DNA of 64,000 nucleotides from Pseudomonas umsongensis (GCF_002236105.1 NZ_NIWU01000003.1:2501-66500); one strand, 5' to 3'. Counted from the stretch's first letter, positions 46,750 to 55,852 are shown. Notes: generated by a model from the sequence alone, not told the origin. Program-made: numbers and translations.

Positions 46750-47670
46750 GTGTCCCGACTTTTTTCCATCTTTGTCGCAATTTTCACAAGTTTTCTGCTG
46801 ATCGGCTCAGCGCAAGCCGAAGTCAAGGTCCTCACCAGCATCAAGCCGCTACAGCTGATCGCCGCTGCCGTACAGGACGGCGTGGCGATCCCGGAAGTCT
46901 TGTTGCCACCCGGCGCCTCGCCGCATAACTATGCCTTGCGCCCATCCGACGTACGGAAGGTGCAATCGGTGGATCTGCTGTACTGGATCGGGCCGGACAT
47001 GGAAGGTTTCATGCCTCGGGTGCTCAATGGTCGTACGCTGCCGAGCGTTGCGGTGCAGGACCTTCCTGGCCTGAAACTGCGACATTTCGCTGAGGACAAC
47101 CACTCCCACGCTGAAGAAGCAGACGAACATGACCACGATCACCGTCCGGGCAGCCTGGATGCGCATTTATGGTTGGCGCCGGTCAATGCCCGGGTTATTG
47201 CGGCGAAAATGACTGAGGACCTGAGCGCTGCCGACCCGGTCAATGCAGCGCGTTACCAAAGCAACCTGAAGGCTTTCGGTGAGCGTCTCGACGCCCTGGA
47301 CCTTCGTCTGAAGAAACGTCTGGCTGGTATTGAAGGCAAGCCTTACTTCGTGTTCCACGAAGCGTTCGACTACTTCGAAGACGCCTACGGCCTGAAGCAC
47401 GCCGGTGTGTTCAGTGTCGCCGCCGAAGTGCAGCCCGGTGCCCAGCATGTGGCGGCGATGCGTGCGCGGCTGCAGGAAGTCGGCAAGACCTGTGTATTCA
47501 GCGAACCACCGCTACGCCCGCGCCTGGCGGAAACCCTGGTGGCCGGGCTCCCGGTGAAACTTGCGGAGCTGGATGCGTTGGGCGGGTATACGCCGGCGAC
47601 CGCCCAGGGGTATGAGCAGATTTTGGAGAAGTTGGGGAATGATTTGGCGGGGTGCCTGGAGTCGTTGTAA
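46750..47670 (+). CDS. znuA: Zinc ABC transporter substrate-binding protein
   Basis: A periplasmic zinc-binding protein of 306 residues. It has a signal peptide (about 1-22, ending S-A-Q-A). The zinc histidine is in A-S-P-H-N-Y-A-L, and a charged histidine loop D-N-H-S-H-A-E-E-A-D-E-H-D-H-D-H lies near residues 115-130. More ligands are in D-A-H-L-W and F-H-E-A-F-D-Y-F. GTG 46750 (M-S-R-L-F-S-I-F) is favoured over GTG 46741, which directly follows its only GAG site. It is divergent from zur. Confidence 0.94.
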   Translation: MSRLFSIFVAIFTSFLLIGSAQAEVKVLTSIKPLQLIAAAVQDGVAIPEVLLPPGASPHNYALRPSDVRKVQSVDLLYWIGPDMEGFMPRVLNGRTLPSVAVQDLPGLKLRHFAEDNHSHAEEADEHDHDHRPGSLDAHLWLAPVNARVIAAKMTEDLSAADPVNAARYQSNLKAFGERLDALDLRLKKRLAGIEGKPYFVFHEAFDYFEDAYGLKHAGVFSVAAEVQPGAQHVAAMRARLQEVGKTCVFSEPPLRPRLAETLVAGLPVKLAELDALGGYTPATAQGYEQILEKLGNDLAGCLESL

Positions 47671-47683
47671 CAACCCAGCTCTC

Positions 47684-47798
47684 TGTAGGAGCGAGCATGC
47701 TCGCGAAGAAATCCCCAGCATCGCGGGGTGTCAGGCACCCCGCGTCATCGTTAACCACCATCGCGACGGTGCGACGATTCGACATGCTCGCTCCTACA
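47684..47798. repeat. Inverted REP pair overlapping the thrB stop
   Basis: TGTAGGAGCGAGCATGCTCGCGA (47684-47706) and ATGCTCGCTCCTACA ending at 47798 are inverted. An inner stem CGCGGGGTG...CACCCCGCG lies between them. The right arm is partly disturbed (CATCGCGACGGTGCGACGATTCGACATG). The thrB stop TAG (complement of 47794-47796) is part of the repeat. Confidence 0.88.
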
Positions 47799-48744
47799 GG
47801 GCGAAAGGCAGCGGCGTATTGACCGTCTGCCGCTGGGCTAGCCGCAGCTCAAACTCCATCGGATCGTGAATCAACACGTCCTGCCCGGCAAACGACTCCG
47901 CCGCGATCAAGCGCGACAACCAGAAACGCACGCACGCCACCCGCAACATGGTCGGCCACAGCTCGGCCTCGGCCGCGGTGAATGGACGCAACGCGGCATA
48001 AGCCCCCAGCAACGCCCGCGCCCGTGGGCCGTCGATCAAGCCGTCATCGTCCGAACACCAGTCGTTCAAGGCGATCGCCACGTCGTAGAGCATCGGCCCC
48101 GAGCAGGCGTTGTAGAAATCGATCAGACCGGTCAGGTGCGTGCCTTCGAACATCGCATTATCGCGGAACAGGTCGGCGTGGATATTGGCGCGTGGCAACG
48201 CCAGAATTTTCTCTTTCTGCTGTGTGATTTCTTCAAGCGCCCGCTCCAGCAAAGCTTTCTGCCCGGCATTGAGGTGCGAGAGAAATTGCGTGCCCTCTTC
48301 CAGCATCCAGTCCAGGCCACGATCGGTCTTGCGCTTGATCATCTTGGCCTGGGTCGCCAGGTGCAGGTGAGCAAGCAACTCGCCTACTTGCGCGCAATGC
48401 TGTGCGTTGGCTTGCTTGATGTGCTTGCCGGCCAGGCGCGGTTGCAGCAGCGCAGGCTTGCCGGCCAGCTCGCGCAACGCGACGCCGTCGGTAGTGCGCA
48501 GCGCGTAAGGTACCGGCAGGTCAGCTTCGTGCAGCACGTCGAGCAATTCGATGAAGAACGGCATCTCCTGGACCGGGCCGCGCTCGACCAGGGTCAGGAC
48601 GAATTCGCCCTGCTCCAGGCTAATAAAGAAATTGGTGTTTTCGCTACCGGCGGCAATCCCCTGGAAATCAAGCAGGCGGCCTAGGCCATAAGGGGCGAGA
48701 AAAGCTTCCAGCTCGGGCCGAGCCAGGGGGGTAAACACAGACAT
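47794..48744 (-). CDS. thrB: Homoserine kinase (type II)
   Basis: Phosphorylates homoserine in threonine synthesis. This is the APH-fold enzyme found in Pseudomonas, not the GHMP type. It has 316 residues. The ATP-binding region begins F-Q-G-I-A-A-G-S-E-N-T-N-F-F, the catalytic loop has I-H-A-D-L-F-R-D-N near residue 188, and the Mg motif is G-L-I-D-F-Y-N-A. The start M-S-V-F-T-P-L-A-R-P is the complement of 48742-48744. Its TAG stop lies in a REP element (C-T-G-T-A-G-G-A-G), as for coxC. Confidence 0.94.
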   Translation of the reverse strand: MSVFTPLARPELEAFLAPYGLGRLLDFQGIAAGSENTNFFISLEQGEFVLTLVERGPVQEMPFFIELLDVLHEADLPVPYALRTTDGVALRELAGKPALLQPRLAGKHIKQANAQHCAQVGELLAHLHLATQAKMIKRKTDRGLDWMLEEGTQFLSHLNAGQKALLERALEEITQQKEKILALPRANIHADLFRDNAMFEGTHLTGLIDFYNACSGPMLYDVAIALNDWCSDDDGLIDGPRARALLGAYAALRPFTAAEAELWPTMLRVACVRFWLSRLIAAESFAGQDVLIHDPMEFELRLAQRQTVNTPLPFAL

Positions 48745-48803
48745 GATTAAAACTGCCAGTAGGAGGCGCCGCCCTTGAGCCAACGCCGATTGAAATTAAG
48801 AAA

Positions 48804-49094
48804 CTACTTCCACTCGAAGATCTTCCACGACGGTATCAGCATATCCGGCTGATCCGAGCGGATGAAGTTTGCATCGGTCCCATCCGCGCGCACCAAAAAA
48901 TACGGCGGTGCGCCCTTCGGCGTGACCTTGATCGCATACAGGAAACCGTTTTGGCGGTACTCCTGAATGACCTTGTCGCCTTCCGTGCGAATGGTCACTT
49001 CCGGATCTGGCGATGGCGCATCGTCCGCCGCCATGACGGCCAACGGTGTAATTGCAAACAAGCCAGCCAGCAACAGGCGATTTAGTGTGCGCAT
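48804..49094 (-). CDS. DUF2782 secreted protein
   Basis: A 96-residue protein with a signal peptide (1-22, ending A-V-M-A-A-D). The single small domain includes P-E-V-T-I-R-T-E-G-D and V-I-Q-E-Y-R-Q-N-G. It ends in a conserved aromatic segment (P-S-W-K-I-F-E-W-K). This matches DUF2782, of unknown function, usually found beside polA and thrB in Pseudomonas. It is divergent from polA and probably co-transcribed with thrB (59-base gap). Confidence 0.88.
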   Translation of the reverse strand: MRTLNRLLLAGLFAITPLAVMAADDAPSPDPEVTIRTEGDKVIQEYRQNGFLYAIKVTPKGAPPYFLVRADGTDANFIRSDQPDMLIPSWKIFEWK

Positions 49095-49168
49095 GATAAC
49101 CTTGTCCCTTTGTCGTCAACGGTCCCGCTATTCTAGCGCCAGACCCGCCGAAAAGGTTGATCCTGCTC

Positions 49169-51988
49169 ATGAGCCAAGCCCCCCTCGTCCTGGTGGACGG
49201 TTCTTCTTACCTGTACCGCGCCTTTCACGCGTTGCCACCGCTGACCACGTCCAAAGGCCTGCCCACCGGCGCGGTCAAGGGCGTGCTGAACATGCTCAAG
49301 AGTCTGCGCAAGCAGTACCCGGACAGTCCCTTCGCCGTGGTATTCGATGCCAAGGGCGGGACATTTCGCGATGACATGTACGCCGAATACAAGGCCAACC
49401 GGCCGAGCATGCCCGACGACATGCGCGTGCAGATCGAGCCCCTGCATCAAAGCGTGATCGCCCTGGGCTTCCCGCTGCTGTGCGTAGAAGGCGTCGAGGC
49501 CGATGACGTGATCGGCACGCTGGCCCGCAGCAGCGCGGCGGCCGATCGCCCGGTGATCATCTCCACCGGGGACAAGGACATGGCGCAGTTGGTCGACGGC
49601 CACATTACCTTGGTCAATACCATGACCGGTAGCAGCATGGACGTAGAGGGCGTGAAGGAGAAATTCGGCGTCGCTCCCGAGCAGATCATCGATTATCTGG
49701 CACTCATGGGTGATTCGTCCGACAACATCCCAGGCGTTCCGGGCATCGGTCCAAAGACCGCTTCCGGCCTGCTGGTGGGTGTGAATGGTGGCTTGACCGA
49801 GCTCTACGCGCAGCTCGACATCGTCCCAACCCTGCCGATCCGCGGCGCCAAGACCCTGCCGGCCAAACTCGAAGAGCACAGGGAGATGGCGTTCCTCTCC
49901 TACCAATTGGCGACCATCAAGGTCGATGTGCCGCTGGACATTGGCCTCGACGACTTGCAGATGGGCCCGGAAGATCCGGCCAAGCTCTACGAGCTCTACA
50001 CCCTGCTGGAATTCAAAAGCTGGCTGAACGATCTTGATCGGGACGCCAAGCGTCTTGAATTGAGCGGTGCTGCCTCTGAGCCTGCTCCGATAGTCGACCT
50101 GTTCAGTGCCGCCGAAGCCGGAGCTGAAGCTGAAGTGCCGGCGACAACGTCAGAAACCCGCTATGAAACCGTCCTCGATCAAGCGCGATTCGACGTTTGG
50201 CTGGATAAACTGAAAAACGCCAAGCTGTTCGCCTTCGACACCGAAACCACCGGCATCGACGCACAGCAGGCACAACTGGTGGGCCTGTCTTTTGCGGTGC
50301 AAGCCAACGAAGCGGCCTACATCCCGTTGACCCACTCGTACATCGGCGTACCCGAGCAACTGGATCGCGACACCGTCCTGCGCGCCCTCAAGCCGATCCT
50401 GGAAGACCCGAACAAACTCAAGGTCGGCCAGCACGCCAAGTTCGACATGAACATTCTCGCCAACTGCGCCATCGGTGGCGATCAGGCCAACGGCATCACC
50501 GTGCGCGGCGTCGCTTTCGACACCATGCTCGAATCCTATGTGCTCAATTCCACAGCCACCCGCCATGACATGGACAGCCTGGCGCTGAAATACCTGGATC
50601 ACACCACCGTGAGTTTCCAGGACATTGCCGGCAAAGGCGTCAAGCAACTGACGTTCGATCAAATTGCGCTGGAGCAGGCCGGGCCTTACGCCGCCGAGGA
50701 CGCGGACATCACCCTGCGCCTGCACCAGGCCTTGTTCGACAAGCTGTCCGCCATCCCGACCCTGGCCAGCGTGCTTACGAACATCGAAATGCCCCTGGTG
50801 CCTGTGCTCGCACGTATCGAACGCCAAGGCGCATTCGTAGATGCCGCCCTGCTGGGCGTGCAGAGCATCGAACTGGGCGATAAGATGGTGGCGCTGGAGC
50901 GTGAAGCCTTCGAGATTGCCGGAGAGGAATTCAACCTGGGCTCACCCAAGCAGCTCGGCGTCATCCTTTACGAGAAACTCGGGTTGCCGGTGCTGAAAAA
51001 GACCGCCAAGGGCCAACCATCGACCGCCGAAGAAGTGCTGGCCAAGCTGGCCGAGGACGACTATCGACTGCCCAAGGTGCTGATGGAATACCGCTCCATG
51101 AGCAAGCTCAAAAGCACCTACACCGACCGTCTGCCGGAACAGATCAATCCACGCACCGGGCGCATCCACACCTCCTATCACCAGGCCGTGGCGTCCACCG
51201 GGCGTCTCTCATCCAGCGACCCGAATCTGCAGAACATCCCGGTGCGCACCGCGGAAGGCCGGCGTATCCGCCAGGCCTTTGTCGCCCCGACCGGCTACAA
51301 GCTGCTGGCTGCCGACTATTCGCAGATTGAACTGCGGATCATGGCGCACCTGTCTCGCGATGAAGGCCTGATGAATGCCTTCCGCAATAACCTGGACGTG
51401 CACACCGCCACCGCTGCCGAAGTGTTCAAGGTCGAACTGGACCAGGTCACCTCCGACCAGCGTCGCAGCGCCAAGGCGATCAACTTCGGCCTGATCTATG
51501 GCATGGGTGCGCAAAAACTCGGCAAGGACATCGGCGTTGATACCAAGACCGCCAAGGCGTACATCGACACCTACTTCGCCCGTTATCCCGGTGTGCGCGA
51601 ATACATGGATCGCACCCGCGTGCAGGCCGCGGATCAAGGCTACGTGGAAACGTTCTTCGGGCGACGGCTGTACTTGCCGGAGATCAATTCCAACAAGCCG
51701 CAGGAGCGTGCAGCAGCCGAACGCACGGCCATCAACGCGCCGATGCAAGGCACGGCAGCCGACATCATCAAGAAAGCCATGGTGGCCGTGGATGGATGGC
51801 TGACCTCCTCCGGCCTGGATGCCAAGGTCATCCTGCAGGTCCACGATGAATTGGTACTTGAAGTGCGTGAGGACCTTGTCGATCAAGTCAGCAACGAGAT
51901 TCGCTTGCACATGAGCGGTGCGGCGAAACTGGATGTGCCATTGCTGGTGGAAGTCGGGGTAGGCAATAACTGGGATGAGGCGCACTGA
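49169..51988 (+). CDS. polA: DNA polymerase I
   Basis: A 939-residue enzyme with three domains. The 5'-3' exonuclease (1-300) starts L-V-L-V-D-G-S-S-Y-L-Y-R-A-F-H. The 3'-5' proofreading domain (about 330-530) keeps the acidic F-D-T-E-T-T-G motif. The family A polymerase (540-939) has motif A D-Y-S-Q-I-E-L-R, motif B R-R-S-A-K-A-I-N-F-G-L-I-Y-G and motif C V-H-D-E-L. ATG 49169 gives M-S-Q-A-P-L-V-L; an ATG at 49157 would add four residues. It fills gaps in replication and repair. Confidence 0.97.
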   Translation: MSQAPLVLVDGSSYLYRAFHALPPLTTSKGLPTGAVKGVLNMLKSLRKQYPDSPFAVVFDAKGGTFRDDMYAEYKANRPSMPDDMRVQIEPLHQSVIALGFPLLCVEGVEADDVIGTLARSSAAADRPVIISTGDKDMAQLVDGHITLVNTMTGSSMDVEGVKEKFGVAPEQIIDYLALMGDSSDNIPGVPGIGPKTASGLLVGVNGGLTELYAQLDIVPTLPIRGAKTLPAKLEEHREMAFLSYQLATIKVDVPLDIGLDDLQMGPEDPAKLYELYTLLEFKSWLNDLDRDAKRLELSGAASEPAPIVDLFSAAEAGAEAEVPATTSETRYETVLDQARFDVWLDKLKNAKLFAFDTETTGIDAQQAQLVGLSFAVQANEAAYIPLTHSYIGVPEQLDRDTVLRALKPILEDPNKLKVGQHAKFDMNILANCAIGGDQANGITVRGVAFDTMLESYVLNSTATRHDMDSLALKYLDHTTVSFQDIAGKGVKQLTFDQIALEQAGPYAAEDADITLRLHQALFDKLSAIPTLASVLTNIEMPLVPVLARIERQGAFVDAALLGVQSIELGDKMVALEREAFEIAGEEFNLGSPKQLGVILYEKLGLPVLKKTAKGQPSTAEEVLAKLAEDDYRLPKVLMEYRSMSKLKSTYTDRLPEQINPRTGRIHTSYHQAVASTGRLSSSDPNLQNIPVRTAEGRRIRQAFVAPTGYKLLAADYSQIELRIMAHLSRDEGLMNAFRNNLDVHTATAAEVFKVELDQVTSDQRRSAKAINFGLIYGMGAQKLGKDIGVDTKTAKAYIDTYFARYPGVREYMDRTRVQAADQGYVETFFGRRLYLPEINSNKPQERAAAERTAINAPMQGTAADIIKKAMVAVDGWLTSSGLDAKVILQVHDELVLEVREDLVDQVSNEIRLHMSGAAKLDVPLLVEVGVGNNWDEAH

Positions 51989-51996
51989 GTACAAAC

Positions 51997-52023
51997 GCTG
52001 CTGCGGCATGATGCCGCGGCAGC
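51997..52023. other. GC-rich hairpin after polA
   Basis: GCTGCTGCGGCA, loop TGA, TGCCGCGGCAGC, a 12-bp stem with one T-G pair. It is followed by eight C rather than T, so it is not a classical terminator. It may mark the end of the polA mRNA or protect it. Confidence 0.6.
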
Positions 52024-52090
52024 CCCCCCCGTCTGCGCTGCTTAGTCCAAAAAGCGATTGGGTTTATTCCAAAGCTTCTGAAAATAAACT

Positions 52091-52117
52091 GAACTAATCT
52101 CGCCAAGGCCACTCAGA
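52091..52117 (+). promoter_or_regulatory. AlgU (sigma-22)-type promoter of the ErsA-like sRNA
   Basis: GAACTA (52091-52096), 16 bases, TCAGA (52113-52117), close to GAACTT-N16/17-TCTGA. P. aeruginosa ersA is under sigma-22 control. Confidence 0.75.
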
Positions 52118-52124
52118 TTTACTG

Positions 52125-52254
52125 AATGGCTGGTGAAGCCCTTCGATGCTCCTATGTTGTGTTAAGTGTTGGCAGATATCTGGACCCCGCCCTAGCGGTC
52201 TAGAACTTGAACCCCGGAACTTCCCCCTCCCCATAGAAGTCCGGGGTTTTTTTT
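52125..52254 (+). ncRNA. ersA: Small RNA ErsA homologue
   Basis: The polA-engB gap is the place of the Hfq-dependent sRNA ErsA in Pseudomonas and of Spot 42 in E. coli. The predicted start a few bases after the AlgU-like promoter and the end of the T-run give about 130 nucleotides; the P. aeruginosa RNA is 132. The terminator is ACCCCGG-A-ACTTC, a C-rich loop, GAAGTCCGGGGT and eight T (52211-52254). The 5' part around 52130-52145 (GGCTGGTGAAGCCCTTCG) can form a stem. In P. aeruginosa ErsA regulates algC, oprD and amrZ. Targets here are not tested. Confidence 0.85.
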
Positions 52255-52321
52255 GCCTGAAAACTGCCTGATGCGGTCACGCCACGCTGGCCTGACCGCT
52301 CCTGAGACAGTTTTTTCACGC

Positions 52322-52966
52322 TTATCCAGTTACTTCGTCAGCGCCTTTGTCCGGCAGTTCCATCCAGTTTGCCAATACAGTGTAGGCGTCTTCCAGGCCC
52401 ATGCGCTTGGGTGCCGAAAACAACTGGATCGTCACGCTGTCGCCCCAACCCTTGCGAATTTCCGATTGCACCTTGAGCAATGTGTTCTTGGCCGCGCCGT
52501 AGGTCAGCTTGTCCGCCTTGGTCAGCAAAATGTGCATCGGCATGCCGGCTGCGACGGCCCAATCGAGCATCAACAGGTCGAAGTCGGTCATCGGGTGGCG
52601 GATGTCCATCATCAGGATCAGACCTTTCAAGCTCTCACGACCGCCCAGGTAAGCTTCCAGGTGACGCTGCCAGTGTTGCTTGAGCGGGATCGGTACTTTT
52701 GCATAACCGTAGCCCGGCAGGTCGACCAGACGGCGTTCATCGTCTAGCTTGAAGAAGTTCAACAGTTGCGTGCGCCCCGGTGTTTTCGAGGTGCGCGCCA
52801 GGCTGGCATGCGTCAGGGTGTTCAGGGCACTGGACTTGCCGGCGTTGGAACGCCCGGCGAAGGCGACTTCAAAGCCCTCGTCATCCGGACATTGGTCGAC
52901 TTTGGCGGCGCTGAGCATGAAGGTGGACTGTTGGCACAGACCGAGGATGGGATTCTTGAGTTGCAT
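52322..52966 (-). CDS. engB: Ribosome biogenesis GTPase EngB (YihA/YsxC)
   Basis: A 214-residue GTPase. G1 is G-R-S-N-A-G-K-S-S near residue 38, G2 falls around T-P-G-R-T-Q, G3 is D-L-P-G-Y-G, and G4 is T-K-A-D-K-L. The start [10 protein letters not shown] is the complement of 52964-52966; a longer frame is not conserved. It helps assemble the large ribosomal subunit. It is divergent from the cytochrome genes and convergent with ErsA. Confidence 0.95.
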   Translation of the reverse strand: MQLKNPILGLCQQSTFMLSAAKVDQCPDDEGFEVAFAGRSNAGKSSALNTLTHASLARTSKTPGRTQLLNFFKLDDERRLVDLPGYGYAKVPIPLKQHWQRHLEAYLGGRESLKGLILMMDIRHPMTDFDLLMLDWAVAAGMPMHILLTKADKLTYGAAKNTLLKVQSEIRKGWGDSVTIQLFSAPKRMGLEDAYTVLANWMELPDKGADEVTG

Positions 52967-53157
52967 GGGATTTCCGATGTGGGCGGCGCCAGGAATGGGC
53001 GCGGCAAGCAGTGTCGCTTCCGTTTCAGTGACGCCAGTATATAATGCCGCAGATTTTGTGTGCGCTTTGTCCCGATGCAGGATGAAGTTCACGAGAGCGA
53101 CAGACCTTGATTGCGCACTAGAACGCAGATCGCTCTCAACCCTGAAAAGGTCGTTTT

Positions 53158-53448
53158 ATGACGAAATGGCTGCTAGTTACCGGAGTCTTGATGCCGCTTT
53201 ACAGCGCTCAGGCTACACAGGATCCGGAAACTGTGTACAACCGTGTTTGTGGTGCCTGTCATTCCGGCCAACTACCCATGGCGCCCCGCAAGGGCGATCA
53301 GGAAGCTTGGAAGCCGAGGTTGGCGAAAGGTATGGAGACGCTGGTGCAACACGTGACCCAGGGTTTCAAGGCGATGCCGCCGCGTGGTTTGTGCATGGAC
53401 TGCAGTGCCGAGGATTACCAAGCCATCATCCGCTGGATGAGCGAGTAA
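53158..53448 (+). CDS. Periplasmic c-type cytochrome (c5-like)
   Basis: A 96-residue monoheme protein with a signal peptide (1-19, ending S-A-Q-A) and the heme site C-G-A-C-H. The axial methionine is expected in F-K-A-M-P-P-R-G, and the extra cysteines C-M-D-C-S near the end are typical of cytochrome c5. It lies 43 bases upstream of the cytochrome c4 gene. It is a possible electron carrier to terminal oxidases. Confidence 0.92.
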   Translation: MTKWLLVTGVLMPLYSAQATQDPETVYNRVCGACHSGQLPMAPRKGDQEAWKPRLAKGMETLVQHVTQGFKAMPPRGLCMDCSAEDYQAIIRWMSE

Positions 53449-53491
53449 ACCCGGTCCATAACTTAACCCTTAGCCGTAGTTGGATTAGCTG

Positions 53492-54121
53492 ATGAACAAA
53501 TTGATCGTGAGTCTGCTGTTGACCGTGGGGATCTCCGGCATTGCCCATGCTGCAGGTGAGCCAGTCAAACCTGGTGACGCCGCCGCAGGCCAGGCAAAAG
53601 CCGCCGTATGTGGTGCCTGTCATGGCCCGGATGGCAACAGCATGGCGCCTAACTTTCCAAAACTGGCAGGCCAGGGTGAACGCTACCTGACCAAGCAGTT
53701 GCACGACATCAAGTCGGGCAAGCGCACCGTCCTGGAAATGACCGGCCTGCTGACCAACCTGAGCGACCAGGATCTGGCGGACATCGCCGCCTACTTCGCC
53801 AGCCAGAAGGGCAGCGTCGGTGCCGCCGACCCGAAAATCGTGGCTCGCGGTGAAGCACTGTTCCGTGGCGGTGACCTGGCCAAGGGCCTGCCATCGTGCA
53901 CCGGCTGCCACTCGCCGAATGGCGCGGGCAACGCGGCCGCCGGCTTCCCGCACCTGGGTGGCCAGCACGCTCAATATGTCGCCAAGCAACTGACTGACTT
54001 CCGCAAGGAAGAAGGCGGTCGCAATAACGACGGCGATACCAAACCGATGCAGAGCATTGCCAAAAAGCTGAGCGACGAAGACATCGCCGCAGTGTCCAGC
54101 TATATCCAGGGCCTGCACTAA
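53492..54121 (+). CDS. Diheme cytochrome c4
   Basis: A 209-residue protein with a signal peptide (1-20) and two cytochrome c domains with C-G-A-C-H and C-T-G-C-H. Axial methionines are expected in S-M-A-P-N-F and in K-P-M-Q-S-I. Cytochrome c4 donates electrons to cbb3- and caa3-type oxidases. It is co-directional with the upstream cytochrome and followed by a strong terminator. Confidence 0.95.
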   Translation: MNKLIVSLLLTVGISGIAHAAGEPVKPGDAAAGQAKAAVCGACHGPDGNSMAPNFPKLAGQGERYLTKQLHDIKSGKRTVLEMTGLLTNLSDQDLADIAAYFASQKGSVGAADPKIVARGEALFRGGDLAKGLPSCTGCHSPNGAGNAAAGFPHLGGQHAQYVAKQLTDFRKEEGGRNNDGDTKPMQSIAKKLSDEDIAAVSSYIQGLH

Positions 54122-54198
54122 GACCGATGGATCGGGCGTTGCGCAAGGCATAGAACCCTTGCAGCGTTAACGCTCGATTAATCCGTCACAGCAAGTAT

Positions 54199-54226
54199 AA
54201 AAAGGGTGGCTTTGGCCGCCCTTTTT
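54199..54226 (+). terminator. Terminator of the cytochrome c4 gene
   Basis: AAAAAGGGTGGC, loop TTTG, GCCGCCCTTTTT followed by another T. Confidence 0.88.
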
Positions 54227-54320
54227 TGTGGCCGCTGCCGTTACACTACAGAACTCAAGCCCGCCATGACCTGTCTGAAATCAGGTCTCGCGAGGCGAAA
54301 AAATTGTCCAGGAGTAAAGC

Positions 54321-54962
54321 ATGCGTAATCTGATCATCAGCGCCGTTTTTGCCGCTGCCAGCCTGTTCGGCATGACTGCCCAAGCCGCTGAAGCCCCCGC
54401 TGCACCTTATGTCGAGCTGAGCAACCCGGTGCCGGTCGCCGTGCCCGGCAAGATCGAAGTGGTGGAGCTGTTCTGGTACGGTTGCCCGCACTGCTACGCC
54501 TTTGAACCCGTGATCAACCCATGGGTTGAAAAACTGCCTTCGGACGTGAATTTCGTACGTATTCCGGCCATGTTCGGCGGCCCATGGGATGCACACGGCC
54601 AGATGTTCCTGACCCTCGAAGCCATGGGCGTCGAGCACAAGGTCCATGCTGCAGTGTTCGAAGCCATCCAGAAAGAACACAAGAAGCTGACCGACAAGAA
54701 CGATATGGCGGACTTCCTGGCTACCCAGGGCGTCGACAAGGACAAGTTCCTCGCCACGTTTGACTCCTTCGCCATCAAGGGCCAGATCAACAAGGCGCGA
54801 GAGCTGGCGAAAAAATATGAAATCACCGGGGTTCCGACCATGATCGTCAACGGCAAATATCGTTTTGACGTAGGTTCCGCCGGCGGCGCTGAACAAGCCC
54901 TGCAACTGGCCGATAAACTGGTCGATCAAGAGCGAGCGGCTAACAAGGCTGCCGCCAACTGA
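54321..54962 (+). CDS. dsbA: Thiol:disulfide interchange protein DsbA
   Basis: A periplasmic oxidase that makes disulfide bonds, 213 residues. It has a signal peptide (1-22), a thioredoxin fold with the active site C-P-H-C in F-W-Y-G-C-P-H-C-Y near residues 55-58, and the cis-proline in T-G-V-P-T-M near residue 172. AGGAG is close to the ATG. It is followed after 14 bases by the EEP-family gene. It is also the likely oxidase of the cysteines in the nearby CSS/EAL protein and in the DUF1161 proteins. Confidence 0.96.
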   Translation: MRNLIISAVFAAASLFGMTAQAAEAPAAPYVELSNPVPVAVPGKIEVVELFWYGCPHCYAFEPVINPWVEKLPSDVNFVRIPAMFGGPWDAHGQMFLTLEAMGVEHKVHAAVFEAIQKEHKKLTDKNDMADFLATQGVDKDKFLATFDSFAIKGQINKARELAKKYEITGVPTMIVNGKYRFDVGSAGGAEQALQLADKLVDQERAANKAAAN

Positions 54963-54976
54963 GCGAGGCGCCCGCC

Positions 54977-55852
54977 ATGCGCCGCTGGGGAACCGAACGC
55001 ATCGTTGGCCTGCATGATCCGCGGGTCAACGAACATCACCTGGAATCGACAGGCCTGCCCGCCGACAGCCGTCTGCGCTTGCTCAGCTTCAATATCCAGG
55101 TGGGTATCAGCACCGAGCGGTATCGGCATTACCTGACCCGGGGCTGGCAACATCTGTTGCCGCACACCGGGCGTGCCGACAATCTGCAAAAGATCGGCAA
55201 TCTGCTGGGTGACTTCGACCTGGTCGCCCTTCAAGAAGCCGATGGTGGCAGCCTGCGTTCAGGCTACGTCAACCAGGTCGAACACCTGGCCCAGCTCGGC
55301 GCCTTTCCCTACTGGTATCAACAACTCAATCGCAATCTCGGACGCCTCGGCCAGCACAGCAACGGTGTGCTCAGTCGCCTGCGGCCTTGGGCGATCGAGG
55401 ATCATCCACTGCCAGGGCCGAAGGGTCGCGGAGCGATTCTGGTGCGCTTCGGCGAAGGTCCGGAAGCGCTGGTGGTGGTCATGATGCACCTGGCACTGGG
55501 CGCACGAGCCCGCAGCATGCAATTGGCTTACATTCGCGAAGTCATTGGCGGTTACAAGCACCAGGTGCTGATGGGCGACATGAACACCCACGCCAGTGAC
55601 CTGCTGCAACACTCTCCATTGCGCGACCTCGGGCTGCTGGCCCCGCAAATGGAAGCGACGTTCCCCAGCTGGCGCCCGCAGCGCTGCCTGGACCATATTC
55701 TACTGAGCCCGAGCCTGACCCTTGAAAAGGTCGAGGTGCTGGCACAACCCATTTCCGATCACCTGCCGGTCGCGGTAGAGATTCGTCTGCCGGGTTCGCT
55801 CACGGCCGATGCATTGCCCGCGTTGAGTCCTGCCCCCCCGCGGATCCCATGA
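54977..55852 (+). CDS. Endonuclease/exonuclease/phosphatase family protein
   Basis: A 291-residue cytoplasmic protein of the EEP (DNase I-like) fold. Motifs are L-L-S-F-N-I-Q-V-G, L-Q-E-A-D-G-G-S, M-M-H-L-A-L-G, G-D-M-N-T-H and S-D-H-L-P-V. The essential Asn, Glu, Asp and His residues are kept. The substrate is unknown. It lies between dsbA and the GGDEF gene; the GGDEF ATG directly follows its stop, so they are co-translated. This order matches P. aeruginosa PA5487-5489. Confidence 0.9.
   Translation: MRRWGTERIVGLHDPRVNEHHLESTGLPADSRLRLLSFNIQVGISTERYRHYLTRGWQHLLPHTGRADNLQKIGNLLGDFDLVALQEADGGSLRSGYVNQVEHLAQLGAFPYWYQQLNRNLGRLGQHSNGVLSRLRPWAIEDHPLPGPKGRGAILVRFGEGPEALVVVMMHLALGARARSMQLAYIREVIGGYKHQVLMGDMNTHASDLLQHSPLRDLGLLAPQMEATFPSWRPQRCLDHILLSPSLTLEKVEVLAQPISDHLPVAVEIRLPGSLTADALPALSPAPPRIP

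Noticed and set aside
52125..52254. Spot 42 RNA
   Set aside because: The place is the same as in E. coli, but the AlgU-type promoter, length and genus fit ErsA better.
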